45,625 nt of DNA from an uncultured marine group I thaumarchaeote (GCA_902606965.1 CACLIK010000006.1:1-45625), one strand, 5' to 3'; shown: positions 15,103-24,011, numbered from the stretch's first letter. The notes: generated from the sequence alone by a model not told the origin. Numbers and translations are program-made.

Positions 15103-16291
15103 AACTCATCCTTTTTCTTTTCGTGAATCGTCCTGATTTTTTTCTTCTTACTTTTGGTTGAGGTTTTGATTCTTTTACTACAGGCTCCTTGTACTTCTCG
15201 CCAATTTCCTTTACTCTAACGTTTAGTTTTTCCAGAAGTGTTTGATTCAAACCTCCTCCATAGATATCAACCCTTGAGGCGATAGCAGCTTTTGCGGCTA
15301 CTGCTCTCGCAATCTTTCCTCTTTGCCATTTGGGTGCTGCATGAACAGTTGCATGCTGGAAAAGAATTCCATGTTTGGGTGGGTTTGCGCCAGTTTTCAA
15401 GGAACGAAACAGTGCTTTTTCTGCACCCAAAATTTGAATTGTGCTTGCAGGCATAGTAGCCAATCGCTTTAAGCTTCCAGCATGTGCCAAAATTCTTGCT
15501 CCAACTGTGGTTCCAAGAATAGCAGAGATGTTTGGCGCTTGTTCCTTCATTTGTTCTTCAACATGTTCCTCAATATTTTTTCTAAGCTCAAAAAGATTCA
15601 AAATCTGTTTAGCCAAAGATTCAACCATCGTAAAATTTTTTTCCGAAATATTTCCGCCCCTACTTTTTTCTTTTATCAAACAAAGCATTTCGACTTTGTC
15701 CTTAGAAAATCCAGCATTTTCAAAATCTTCTTTTGAAATATTTTCTCGTTTACCTGATAACACTATTTGTGAATATCCGTTTATGCTATCAATTAAATTA
15801 TCAAGCTCTGGAAAGTGTAAACCATACCATTCTCGTAGTCTAGAACTAATACTGTTTATGATCTTGTCAGTTTCATCTAGCGTGTTTATAGCCTGAATAA
15901 GATGAAGATCTGGGCTTTGTGAAACCTCAGTTACTTTAGATGATGAAAGTTGTGTGGCAAACTCGCGTAGTTTTTCCATTGCATCATTTTCATCATTTGC
16001 AAGCCCTGAATTTACCAATAGATTTGTCTTGGTTGACTGTATGTCATCCATTTGCTCGTTATCCATTAATTGCACATCAATAGATTTTTTTTTCAAAATA
16101 TCCAGTAAGCCATGATTATTTACAGTTGTTACTTGACCACTTGCAAGAAATTTTCCTATTTCACTAAGTCTTGATTCACCTTTTTTAACTGCAATATATT
16201 CTTCGACTGGATTTTTAAAAGGAAACATTTTCAAACATTTCTCGTCATCAAAGACAACAATTCCTAGCTCTGTAAGGATAGTTGAATACAT
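15092..16291 (-). CDS. nop5: Nop5/Nop56-58 box C/D RNP core protein
   Basis: The N-terminal domain binds fibrillarin, the middle is a coiled coil, and the Nop domain carries GTTVGARILAHAGSLKRLATMP and PKHGILFQHATVHAAPKWQRGK, which contacts L7Ae and the sRNA. The C terminus is lysine/arginine-rich (RRKKSGRFTKRKR). I choose the ATG at 16291 (MYSTILTELGIV) over the ORF-track 16315, because the TATA-like CATTAAAAAG region on the minus strand (16313-16324) is about 27 nt away and overlaps the longer start. It is the first gene of the nop5-flpA operon and is divergent from pyrD. Confidence 0.95.
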   Translation of the reverse strand: MYSTILTELGIVVFDDEKCLKMFPFKNPVEEYIAVKKGESRLSEIGKFLASGQVTTVNNHGLLDILKKKSIDVQLMDNEQMDDIQSTKTNLLVNSGLANDENDAMEKLREFATQLSSSKVTEVSQSPDLHLIQAINTLDETDKIINSISSRLREWYGLHFPELDNLIDSINGYSQIVLSGKRENISKEDFENAGFSKDKVEMLCLIKEKSRGGNISEKNFTMVESLAKQILNLFELRKNIEEHVEEQMKEQAPNISAILGTTVGARILAHAGSLKRLATMPASTIQILGAEKALFRSLKTGANPPKHGILFQHATVHAAPKWQRGKIARAVAAKAAIASRVDIYGGGLNQTLLEKLNVRVKEIGEKYKEPVVKESKPQPKVRRKKSGRFTKRKRMSFGR

Positions 16292-16379
16292 AACAAATAT
16301 CGACTTTGTCCTCATTAAAAAGTTAACAACAGAATTTGATAATCAACTGTTATATGAGAATAAAATCAAACTATTCAAA

Positions 16380-17291
16380 GTGAAATCCAATCTCTCAACT
16401 TCAATTGGGACTCTGACTCTTGAGAGGCCTACTATTCTTGCATCTGGCATATTGGGCATATCACTTAATGTTTTTGAGCGGTTACATCGTGCTGGAGCTG
16501 GAGCCGTTGTTACAAAGTCATTAAGTAAGGAACCATGGGATGGCTATGCGAATCCAACAATCTTTAGTGTAAAAGGTGGAGGTTGGTTGAATGCAGTTGG
16601 ATTATCAAACCCCGGAGCACCAAATTTTGCAAAAACGATTTCTTCAAACAAAGACGTTCCAATAATAGTTAGTCTAGTTGGATCAGTGGAAGACGATTTT
16701 GATTTTATGGTAAAACAATTTGAAAACTGTAAGGTTTCAGCCTACGAATTGAATCTATCATGTCCACATGTGGCTAAGGTTGGTCTAGAGGTTGGCGACG
16801 ATGTTGATCTTGTGGAAAAAATTATAAAAAAAGTAAAATCACTTACTGACGTACCTGTTATAGCCAAAGTAGGTTTAGGCACTACAAACTATCTGGATAC
16901 TGTAAGTGCAGCATGTGAAGCAGGAGCTGATGGTATTACTGCTATTAACACCATACGTGCAATGGCAATCAATGTTGAAACTAGAAAGCCAGTACTAAGC
17001 AACAAAATCGGTGGTTTGTCTGGAACTCCAATAAAACCAATTGCTGTTAGATGTGTTTATGAGATTTCATCCAAGTTTGATGTTCCAATAATTGGATGTG
17101 GTGGTATTTCAACATGGGAAGATGCTGTAGAATTTATACTTGCAGGTGCGTGCGCTGTACAGTTTGGTAGTGTATTGGGTGAGCATTGGACAGAAGTTTT
17201 TGCTGATATAAATAGCGGAATTCAAAATTATATGGAACAAAATGGATATTCAAGTATAGGTGAGATGGTTGGACAAGCAAAGGAATCCTAA
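16380..17291 (+). CDS. pyrD: Dihydroorotate dehydrogenase, class 1B catalytic subunit
   Basis: The 303-residue FMN enzyme shows VTKSLSKEPWDGYANPTIF, LNLSCPHV with the catalytic cysteine typical of class 1 enzymes, VPVIAKVGLG, GLSGTPIKPIAVRCVYEI and the FMN phosphate region GCGGISTWEDAVEFILAGA. It oxidises dihydroorotate to orotate in pyrimidine synthesis. The class 1B form needs the PyrK electron-transfer partner, whose gene follows after 10 bp. The start is GTG at 16380, with a TATA-like TTATATGAG about 27 nt upstream. Confidence 0.96.
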   Translation: MKSNLSTSIGTLTLERPTILASGILGISLNVFERLHRAGAGAVVTKSLSKEPWDGYANPTIFSVKGGGWLNAVGLSNPGAPNFAKTISSNKDVPIIVSLVGSVEDDFDFMVKQFENCKVSAYELNLSCPHVAKVGLEVGDDVDLVEKIIKKVKSLTDVPVIAKVGLGTTNYLDTVSAACEAGADGITAINTIRAMAINVETRKPVLSNKIGGLSGTPIKPIAVRCVYEISSKFDVPIIGCGGISTWEDAVEFILAGACAVQFGSVLGEHWTEVFADINSGIQNYMEQNGYSSIGEMVGQAKES

Positions 17292-17301
17292 CAGTCATCA
17301 T

Positions 17302-18087
17302 ATGTGTACGATCGAAAAAATTATTGATGAAACACCAACTGTACGCACTTTGATCTTCTCTGACCAAATACTATCCAAAGTTTTACCTGGTCAGTTTGCA
17401 ATGGTTTGGATACCAGGCGTTAACGAGATACCTATGAGTGTGATGATCACGCAAGAAAATGGTAAAGCTGCATTTACAGTTAGGAAAAGAGGTGAATCGT
17501 CAACCGGAATGTATAATCTTTCTGTAGGTGATTACATTGGAGTTCGTGGTCCATATGGAAACTGTTTTGATATCAAAGATGGCAAAATATTGCTAGTTGG
17601 TGGTGGAACTGGATTGGTTCCTTTATTGCGGCTGATAACTTTCTGCAATACTTCACATGATATCACATTACTCATTGGCTCAAAGACAAAGGAAGAAGTT
17701 TTTTTTGAAGATCTGGCAAACAAGATACTTGAAAAAAATAAACATCAAGTAATTGTGGTTACAGAAGATGGTACGTATGGAAAAAAAGGCTTTGTTACTG
17801 ATGTATTAGAGGAATTGATTGGTGAGAATGATTTTAATGCAGTTTATACCTGCGGACCGGAACTTATGATGTACAAAACAGTAAATTTGGCTAGATCAAA
17901 GAAGATTTTTGTTCAAGCAAGCCTTGAACGCATGATGAAATGCGGAGTTGGGATCTGCGGAAGCTGTTGCATTAATGAAGATCTGGTGTGTAGGGATGGC
18001 ACTGTTTTTGATGGGGATCATTTGATACAAAATGAAGAATTTGGTCATTATCAAAGAGCAAAGTCTGGAATATTAGAGGAAATATAG
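17302..18087 (+). CDS. pyrK: Dihydroorotate dehydrogenase electron-transfer subunit
   Basis: The protein has a flavodoxin-reductase-like FAD domain (LPGQFAMVWIPGV, RGPYGNCF), an NAD-binding domain (ILLVGGGTGLVPLLRL, YTCGPELMM) and a C-terminal 2Fe-2S cluster (MKCGVGICGSCC and a later VCRDG). It passes electrons from PyrD to NAD or another acceptor. I start it at the ATG 17302 (MCTIEKIIDETPTV), just after the pyrD stop at 17291; the ORF-track start at 17260 would overlap pyrD and adds no conserved sequence. Confidence 0.94.
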   Translation: MCTIEKIIDETPTVRTLIFSDQILSKVLPGQFAMVWIPGVNEIPMSVMITQENGKAAFTVRKRGESSTGMYNLSVGDYIGVRGPYGNCFDIKDGKILLVGGGTGLVPLLRLITFCNTSHDITLLIGSKTKEEVFFEDLANKILEKNKHQVIVVTEDGTYGKKGFVTDVLEELIGENDFNAVYTCGPELMMYKTVNLARSKKIFVQASLERMMKCGVGICGSCCINEDLVCRDGTVFDGDHLIQNEEFGHYQRAKSGILEEI

Positions 18088-18137
18088 GTTCACACTCAAA
18101 AGGTTTAAAATAAATAACTTAATTCGGTCGTTAGCGT

Positions 18138-19865
18138 ATGCCAAGCCCAAAAATTGTTTTAACTGCAGATAGGACATTAATGTCATTATATCGTGGACTT
18201 TCTTTAGCTACATTTTTTGGATGTGCGCCAGCGCTTGATCCAAATCGTGATAAAAGCAGTATTTGGTACAAGCTCTTAGGAAACCAAGTAACACCAAAAG
18301 TTTTGTTTGATTTTATTTGTAACTATGCACCTCATGAAAACGGTAGAGCAAAATATGCTCCATACGGTTTACGGAAAGTAGAGGCTGGGTTACTCCGTGA
18401 TGGTTTCAAGCGAGAAGATGTAGTCGTTGCTCACCCCGACCATATTGAAAAGTTCATTGGACCTGAAACTGAAGTAGTTGGAACTCATGAAATGGATCCA
18501 CTTGGAATGGGACCAGTAACTATGACTTTCACATACGGAAGAAGGCAAATGTCTTACGATGAATATTACTGCCGTGAGTTACATCAACGAATCAATGCAG
18601 CAAAGAAAAAGACTGGCAGTCATGCAAAGGTTATTGCGGGTGCTTCTGGAACTTGGCAGTACAATTATGCACCAGAAAAAATTGAAGAGTATGGTCTATA
18701 TGCAATTTTAGAAGGTGAACTTGGTGGAATTGCTCCGGAAATAGACGGACATGCAGGCAACTTCTTTAACTATCTAATTGATGGTCAATTTGAAAATATG
18801 GACCCTTTCAGAAAAAAGAAGGACTTCCAAGTTAACATTAAAGAGTTTAAACGCGGTGACAAGACACTTCATGGAAGATTTGTCAACTTTTGGGATAGAC
18901 CAGATCTAGATGATATTCCAGAAATTGTTGAACCAACTATGCATGGTATGATAGAGGTGATGCGTGGATGTGGTAGAGGTTGTAAGTTTTGTGACGTTAC
19001 ATTAAGATCATTAAGATATTATTCTCCTGAAAAAGTGAAAAAAGAAATTGAAGTGAACATCAAGAAAGCTGGAATCGATAGGGCTTGGGTTCACAGTGAT
19101 GACATTTTTGTTTATGGATTGGATCCTACTACTACAAAAAATATGGAACCAAACCGTGAAGCTCTTGAGGAACTATTTACTGCAATTATGTCTACTGGTG
19201 TTAAACATACTAATCCAACTCACGGAACACTTGCAGGTGCGATTGCAGATGAGAGGTTAATTCCAAACCTATCAAAAATAATCAATGCTGGTCCTAGTAA
19301 TCTTACAGGTATTCAATGCGGATTTGAGACTGGAAGCATAAGGTTAATTGAAAAATACGCAGACAGAAAACTTGCTCCATACCAAGCGGAGGAATGGCAT
19401 TGGGTTGTCAAAGAGGCTGTTAAAACCTTAAACGAGAACTATTGGGTTCCGGCATTCACATTGATCATGGGTCTAGATAACGATGAAACACCTGAGGACG
19501 GATGGGAAACAATTAGGCTCATCAATGAGCTTGAACAAGAACAACCTGATTCCATGTTTACAACTACCCCCCTAACGTTCATTCCAATAGGCTTACTTGA
19601 GAAATCTGAGTTTTATGATATGGGCAATGATTCAGATCCAACACAATTAGGTGTAATGTACAAGACTTGGCAACATAATTTCAAATATGGAATTAAGAAG
19701 TTTATGACAAAAACAGGTCAACGTGGATCTTTTAGACGAACTGCATTTAACGGATTAGCCAGAACTCTGGGAGGTGTCCCCCTTGGTGCTATGGAAAGGT
19801 TTGCAAGAAGAAAGGGCAGAGAGCATGAAAGAGTACTTGAAAAGATCAAGGCACAATACTGGTAA
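18138..19865 (+). CDS. B12-binding-type radical SAM protein of unknown reaction
   Basis: The 575-residue protein has an N-terminal domain (PKIVLTADRTLMSLYRG... and DVVVAHPDHIEKFIGPETE) that looks like a divergent B12-binding Rossmann fold. A radical SAM core follows, with C-GRG-C-KF-C near residue 280 and a strand that could pair with SAM (LTGIQCGFETGS). The C-terminal part is rich in Arg/Lys. Related archaeal proteins of this size are annotated as Fe-S oxidoreductases; some B12-type radical SAM enzymes act on tetraether lipids or other unreactive carbons, so a lipid role is possible but unproven. A TATA-like GGTTTAAAATAAA lies about 32 nt before the ATG. It is followed by eS30. Confidence 0.85.
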   Translation: MPSPKIVLTADRTLMSLYRGLSLATFFGCAPALDPNRDKSSIWYKLLGNQVTPKVLFDFICNYAPHENGRAKYAPYGLRKVEAGLLRDGFKREDVVVAHPDHIEKFIGPETEVVGTHEMDPLGMGPVTMTFTYGRRQMSYDEYYCRELHQRINAAKKKTGSHAKVIAGASGTWQYNYAPEKIEEYGLYAILEGELGGIAPEIDGHAGNFFNYLIDGQFENMDPFRKKKDFQVNIKEFKRGDKTLHGRFVNFWDRPDLDDIPEIVEPTMHGMIEVMRGCGRGCKFCDVTLRSLRYYSPEKVKKEIEVNIKKAGIDRAWVHSDDIFVYGLDPTTTKNMEPNREALEELFTAIMSTGVKHTNPTHGTLAGAIADERLIPNLSKIINAGPSNLTGIQCGFETGSIRLIEKYADRKLAPYQAEEWHWVVKEAVKTLNENYWVPAFTLIMGLDNDETPEDGWETIRLINELEQEQPDSMFTTTPLTFIPIGLLEKSEFYDMGNDSDPTQLGVMYKTWQHNFKYGIKKFMTKTGQRGSFRRTAFNGLARTLGGVPLGAMERFARRKGREHERVLEKIKAQYW

Positions 19866-19909
19866 TCAAATATCCAAATACATAAATTCGAACAATTAGC
19901 CGATTTATT

Positions 19910-20092
19910 ATGCCAACACACGGTTCGCTTACTAAAGCAGGAAAAGTTAGAGGTCAGACACCAAAAGTAGAAGGCCGTAAACGTGTAGGCACTTCATCTA
20001 GCCTTCGAAACAAAAGTAATTTTAAGAAACGATTTATTCTAACTCGAGTTCCTGGTCAAAACAAACCTGGACGAAGAAGACGAAGGCGTTAA
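19910..20092 (+). CDS. rps30e: 30S ribosomal protein eS30
   Basis: The 60-residue basic protein has the eS30 pattern HGSLTKAGKVRGQTPKV near its N terminus, then RFILTRV and an Arg-rich tail (GRRRRRR). It is a small-subunit protein shared by archaea and eukaryotes. The TATA-like TACATAAATT is about 30 nt upstream. It sits between a radical SAM gene and radA, each with its own promoter. Confidence 0.93.
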   Translation: MPTHGSLTKAGKVRGQTPKVEGRKRVGTSSSLRNKSNFKKRFILTRVPGQNKPGRRRRRR

Positions 20093-20150
20093 TCTATACC
20101 AATTTTTGACTTTTAGATAAAAGTAATAAAAGAACAAACTTAAGTATGGG

Positions 20151-20167
20151 TACCGTACTATACGGTA
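20151..20167. promoter_or_regulatory. Inverted repeat TACCGTA-CTA-TACGGTA touching the radA start
   Basis: Two perfect 7-bp arms separated by 3 bp end one base before the radA ATG at 20169. Depending on whether the TATA element is AAGTAATAAA (near 20126) or TTAAGTAT (near 20143), the repeat lies at the transcription start or in a 17-nt leader. It could be an operator or an RNA hairpin that hides the start. Confidence 0.55.
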
Positions 20168-20168
20168 T

Positions 20169-21254
20169 ATGGAAGATTTAAGATTAGATAGTTTACCTGG
20201 TGTAGGTCCAGTAACCACAAAAAAACTCAGTGATGCTGGCATACACAACATAATGGATCTCATAGTACGTGGACCAGTAGAACTATCAGAAATTTCAGGC
20301 ATGGATAAGGATACATCAGCAAACATTGTAGAAAAAGCCAGACAAGCTTTGGTTGAAGGAGGACTGTTAGCCAAAGACTTTGTTAGTGCAACAGAAATTT
20401 ACAAAAGACGACAAGAAATTGGAAAGATAACTACTGGTACAGAATGTTTAGATTTGTTACTCGACGGTGGACTTGAAACACAGGGATTGACTGAAATTTA
20501 TGGTGAGTTTGGATCTGGTAAAACACAATTTTGCCATACAATGTGTGTAACTGTTCAAAAACCAAAAGAGGAAGGTGGATTAGAGGGAACAGTATTGTAT
20601 ATTGATACAGAAAATACATTTAGACCAGAAAGGATAGTATCCATTGCAAAAGCGCATGGAATGGACCCAGAAAAGACTCTTGATAGAATCATTGTAGCAC
20701 GTGCCTATAATAGCGCTCACCAAACGCTAATTTTAGAAGAGGCAAGCCAAATGATTCGAGAAAATAATGTAAAATTACTTGTTGTTGATTCAGCTGTAGG
20801 TCTGTTTAGATCAGAATATCTAGGCAGGGGAACACTTTCAGTACGTCAGCAGAGACTAAACAAATTTGTTCATTTACTAGTTAGAATTGCAGAGACATAC
20901 AATTGTGCGGCACTTGCTACAAACCAGGTCATGGCATCACCTGATGTATTCTTTGGCGACCCAACACGTCCAATAGGCGGTAATGTGGTTGCTCATACAA
21001 GCACATACAGAATATATCTCAAAAAGTCAGGCAAGAAGAGGATAGCAAGAATGGTCGATAGCCCACATCATCCAGAACAGGAAGTTATCTTTGGTCTGGG
21101 CGAGGCTGGTGTCATAGACCCTGATTCTGAGACAAAGAAGAAGACTACAAAGGCAACAAAATCAAAGGCAGAACCAGAAGTAAAGGCAGAACCAGAAACT
21201 GATTCTGTTGATGCAGACGCAAAAATTGAAGATATCCCTGAAGATTCTGAATAA
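20169..21254 (+). CDS. radA: DNA repair and recombination protein RadA
   Basis: The 361-residue recombinase has an N-terminal helix-hairpin-helix domain (LPGVGPVTTKKLSDAGI), Walker A (GEFGSGKTQ), Walker B (VKLLVVDSAVGLFR) and the L2 region (TNQVMASPDVFFGDPTRPIGG). It forms filaments on single-stranded DNA and drives strand exchange. After the core, about 45 residues form a Lys/Glu-rich tail (TTKATKSKAEPEVKAEPE...) ending in IPEDSE, longer than in many archaeal RadA proteins and probably disordered. A perfect inverted repeat lies directly before the start codon. Confidence 0.97.
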   Translation: MEDLRLDSLPGVGPVTTKKLSDAGIHNIMDLIVRGPVELSEISGMDKDTSANIVEKARQALVEGGLLAKDFVSATEIYKRRQEIGKITTGTECLDLLLDGGLETQGLTEIYGEFGSGKTQFCHTMCVTVQKPKEEGGLEGTVLYIDTENTFRPERIVSIAKAHGMDPEKTLDRIIVARAYNSAHQTLILEEASQMIRENNVKLLVVDSAVGLFRSEYLGRGTLSVRQQRLNKFVHLLVRIAETYNCAALATNQVMASPDVFFGDPTRPIGGNVVAHTSTYRIYLKKSGKKRIARMVDSPHHPEQEVIFGLGEAGVIDPDSETKKKTTKATKSKAEPEVKAEPETDSVDADAKIEDIPEDSE

Positions 21255-21276
21255 GTATTTACTCAAGACGCTTTTG

Positions 21277-21292
21277 TCCCATGTAAGGGACT
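21277..21292 (+). other. Small hairpin downstream of radA
   Basis: GTCCC-ATGTAA-GGGAC forms a 5-bp stem in the 129-bp gap between radA and the next gene. The rest of that gap shows no ORF or RNA gene that I can support. The hairpin may be chance or may protect the mRNA 3' end. Confidence 0.25.
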
Positions 21293-21383
21293 CCAATACC
21301 TGTGTTACTGCATTGAACTAGTTAAGTTTTGATCAGACTTATCTGAAAGCACGCGATCCTCATAGATGGAGTTCAGGTAGATC

Positions 21384-22361
21384 ATGGGAAAAGAAATTAA
21401 CATTCAACCACTTGAAGGTCTGCTTTTCGACCCCACAAAAATTTGGAATGAGCCCTGTGGAATTAATAATGTTGAATGTAAAACAATCAAAGAAATAGAA
21501 GACACAAACACACTCTACTTTTATTGTTTTGAACTAGGGAACGTTCTTGTATTTTATCATAAAGGTAAGCTCAGAAGTAATAATTTACTTGAACTTCCTA
21601 TATCTGATATTATTTCAATCAAAGCGGGCAGTGAGAAAAAAAGGATTGGTAAGAAATGGATTATGACAATTAAAGCTGCAGGCGATACAATTGTTATCCA
21701 GGCTGGGGAAGAGCAAGTCAATGCTTTTAAAGGCATGTTGGATGCACAAAAAGAAAAACAGGAGTTAGCTAAGAAAACAAAAAAAATAACACTAACTTCT
21801 GGCGGTTCCACAAAGACCGTGACTATAAATCCATATTCTCCAATTGCACAGGATGGTGAAGAATCAATTTTTTCGCTCACTACTGAGTCACTAGGATTCT
21901 TAGTTACAAATTATCGAGTTTTTTCAAATGTTTTCTATGGTGATGGTCTTTTCCAATCCTTGACACATGGAGAATATGAGGATGTTATTGCAAGAAATGT
22001 AGAAAAACGAAGGGAAGAAGATATTGTCGGCGGTGTAAACGCTAGATCATCCCTTTGGAATCTTGTACAAAAAGAAGTTGATATATCTTACAATGAATCA
22101 AGGCATCATGCATCTTCTACTGAAACTGAAGTAGGTGACATTGTTTTCATGAATGACGGCAAACAAGTGATGATTTGGCAAAACTTTCCAGACCCTAACA
22201 GTTTAGTTAAAATCATCAATTCTGCCAAGGCTCATTTTAAGATAGCACCAACAGCTTCACCATCAGGAGGAGAAGATCCAATCAAGGCATTAAAGTTGAG
22301 ATTCGCAAAGGGCGAAATTACAAAAAAACAGTTTCTAGAAATGAAAAAAATATTAGAATAG
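21384..22361 (+). CDS. PH/GRAM-like protein with C-terminal SHOCT motif
   Basis: The 325-residue protein appears to have two beta-rich modules of the bacterial PH/GRAM-like type (FYCFELGNVLVFYHKGKL...ISIKAGSEKKRIG and ESIFSLTTESLGFLVTNYRVF...). The last 30 residues (DPIKALKLRFAKGEITKKQF) form a SHOCT motif. Such combinations are known in archaea and bacteria, but their role is unclear. There is no signal peptide or membrane segment. The stretch VNARSSLWNLVQKEVDISY may be a loop of the second module. Function is unknown. Confidence 0.65.
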   Translation: MGKEINIQPLEGLLFDPTKIWNEPCGINNVECKTIKEIEDTNTLYFYCFELGNVLVFYHKGKLRSNNLLELPISDIISIKAGSEKKRIGKKWIMTIKAAGDTIVIQAGEEQVNAFKGMLDAQKEKQELAKKTKKITLTSGGSTKTVTINPYSPIAQDGEESIFSLTTESLGFLVTNYRVFSNVFYGDGLFQSLTHGEYEDVIARNVEKRREEDIVGGVNARSSLWNLVQKEVDISYNESRHHASSTETEVGDIVFMNDGKQVMIWQNFPDPNSLVKIINSAKAHFKIAPTASPSGGEDPIKALKLRFAKGEITKKQFLEMKKILE

Positions 22362-22468
22362 GATAAATTGTTGTACGCTGTCTTCATAAAAAATTGAGTT
22401 TTCGCTATGTGATGTTAGCGTAACTTATTCTGAGGCTATACTCTGTGGAAATACTCTTGAATAATTAA

Positions 22469-23581
22469 TTAGAATTTAGTGAATGTTTGTAATTTCAATC
22501 CGTCTTTCAATTTAACATTTACCAGCAGTTTGCTGGTGTCCGGATTAAACTTTTTTGGAACTGCAAAATCAGACCAATCAAAAATCCTGTAGAACTGTTC
22601 TTTTCCATTTGCGATAATTATCATGATTTTCACTGTACCTTGTTTTTTTGTCTTTTCGATTCTATCGTAATTGACCACCTCATTAGTTTGAAAACCAAAA
22701 CTGTTCTTCAGTTTACTGCTAGACTGAAAATTTCTATTTTTTACGTCAAAACAGTAGTATTCTTTTCCTTTCTTGCAAAATATATCTACAAAAGTAGGAG
22801 CCCGATACCCCATTGCATAATAGTATTCATCATTCTTTATTTTTTCTATTCTCCATTCTCCAGTTGTGCACCAGGAGGAGTCTTTCTTAATGGATTCTTG
22901 TTCTCTCTGTATCATTTCTTTTTTGAAGGCTTCAGGTATAGTTTGTTTGCCTAAAATTTTTGTCAGTATCTTTTGGAGTTTGGTTCTCTCATCAATTTTT
23001 TCGTTTCTTTGATCATTATATTTATTCCATTCACTAATTAGCTCATCTCGTCTATCTTCTTCGACTCTAGTCAACGGTTCTGTGCGTGTGCTAAGATCAT
23101 GAAGCCGTCGAATTTTTCCTCCAATACGCACTTCCGTCATTTTTGGTACTAACTTTTTCTTATCAACTCCTGTCCGCACACGCTGAGACTTATCTCTGAT
23201 TACATGTCCTTGTTTTGTGGTGGTGTTGTATAACGGCAAGTTATTTTCTTTATGGTGTGAGAATATTAGACTTGCACTTTCAGCTTCATATCCACACATA
23301 ACACATTGATATTGTGGACCGTTGTATTGTACAGTATCTACATATTCGGTCCTATAGCCTAACTCCCAAAGTTCATCTTGTATCTCAATAAGACGGCGAA
23401 TTTGAAGCAAGGAGGCTTGATTTTCCTTTTTTATTCTTGTAGCACCGGCAAGTTCGCGTTCTTCTTTTGCTTTTGCAGGTGCATATACAATTTCAAATCC
23501 TAATTTTTTTAAGATGTTATATGCCTTAATTTCAGCATCATGACCCTCCTTTCTTGGATCTATTTTCCTTTTTTTATCCAA
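22469..23581 (-). CDS. PD-(D/E)XK-like nuclease candidate with zinc-binding insertion
   Basis: The 370-residue protein starts with an EGHDAEIKAYNILKKLGFEI helix typical of the first element of restriction-endonuclease-like folds. Near the C terminus, D266 and D279-V-K281 (VDIFCKKGKEYYCFDVKNR) match the D...(D/E)-x-K catalytic pattern. Between them lie over 200 residues with a possible zinc site, C93-VM-C96 ... H109-H110 ... H126, which could also be read as an HNH-like knuckle, and a long coiled coil. No methyltransferase is adjacent. It is flanked by another unknown minus-strand gene, suggesting an accessory patch. Restriction or repair activity is inference. Confidence 0.6.
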   Translation of the reverse strand: MDKKRKIDPRKEGHDAEIKAYNILKKLGFEIVYAPAKAKEERELAGATRIKKENQASLLQIRRLIEIQDELWELGYRTEYVDTVQYNGPQYQCVMCGYEAESASLIFSHHKENNLPLYNTTTKQGHVIRDKSQRVRTGVDKKKLVPKMTEVRIGGKIRRLHDLSTRTEPLTRVEEDRRDELISEWNKYNDQRNEKIDERTKLQKILTKILGKQTIPEAFKKEMIQREQESIKKDSSWCTTGEWRIEKIKNDEYYYAMGYRAPTFVDIFCKKGKEYYCFDVKNRNFQSSSKLKNSFGFQTNEVVNYDRIEKTKKQGTVKIMIIIANGKEQFYRIFDWSDFAVPKKFNPDTSKLLVNVKLKDGLKLQTFTKF

Positions 23582-23619
23582 TAGTTCAGATTACGTGTTT
23601 ATAGAATATGAGCTTGATC

Positions 23620-23982
23620 TTAGTGATTCAATGCCATTCGTCTTTGAAATTCCTTATCAGATATTGATCCAATCTTTTCTTCATAAGAAAACCATTGTGG
23701 ATGTTTCAATTTAATCATCTTTTTTCTTTTTCGTGACCATATCTTATCAGATAAGAAACAAACTTCATTTTTGCTGAAAATCTTCTCTAAAATGTCTGAT
23801 CTTGTTATGTATGCAAATCTGTTTGGACATAGACCAAACCCACAATATTTTACTTCATTAGAATTTGCATTTCGTATCTTATGTGGATGACCTAAAATGC
23901 CTTCCTTATGTTGTAATTTTGTAGCTGACCATATTTGTTTTCTAGCCATCAACAAAAGTTTATCATGTGTTACAGCAGGCAC
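23620..23982 (-). CDS. Hypothetical protein in accessory patch
   Basis: The ORF-track start at 24015 lies inside a strong TATA box (minus-strand TTTATATATTC, 24001-24011), so it cannot be the real start. A GTG at 23982 is 24 nt from the box centre and gives a leaderless message (MPAVTHDKLLLMARKQIW, about 120 residues). The protein is basic, with cysteines in YCGFGLCPNRF and a C-terminal WFSYEEKIGSISDKEF segment. I do not recognise it. It lies 38 bp upstream of the nuclease-like gene, on the same strand, so the two may be expressed together. Confidence 0.55.
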   Translation of the reverse strand: MPAVTHDKLLLMARKQIWSATKLQHKEGILGHPHKIRNANSNEVKYCGFGLCPNRFAYITRSDILEKIFSKNEVCFLSDKIWSRKRKKMIKLKHPQWFSYEEKIGSISDKEFQRRMALNH

Positions 23983-24000
23983 TTTACATTTACCTTTCAA

Positions 24001-24011
24001 GAATATATAAA
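24001..24011 (-). promoter_or_regulatory. TATA box of the hypothetical gene at 23620-23982
   Basis: TTTATATATTC on the minus strand is a near-ideal archaeal TATA element, centred about 24 nt before GTG 23982. Confidence 0.6.

Noticed and set aside
21255-21383. Possible C/D-box sRNA between radA and the next gene
   Set aside because: I found no clear RTGATGA box paired with a CTGA box at suitable spacing.
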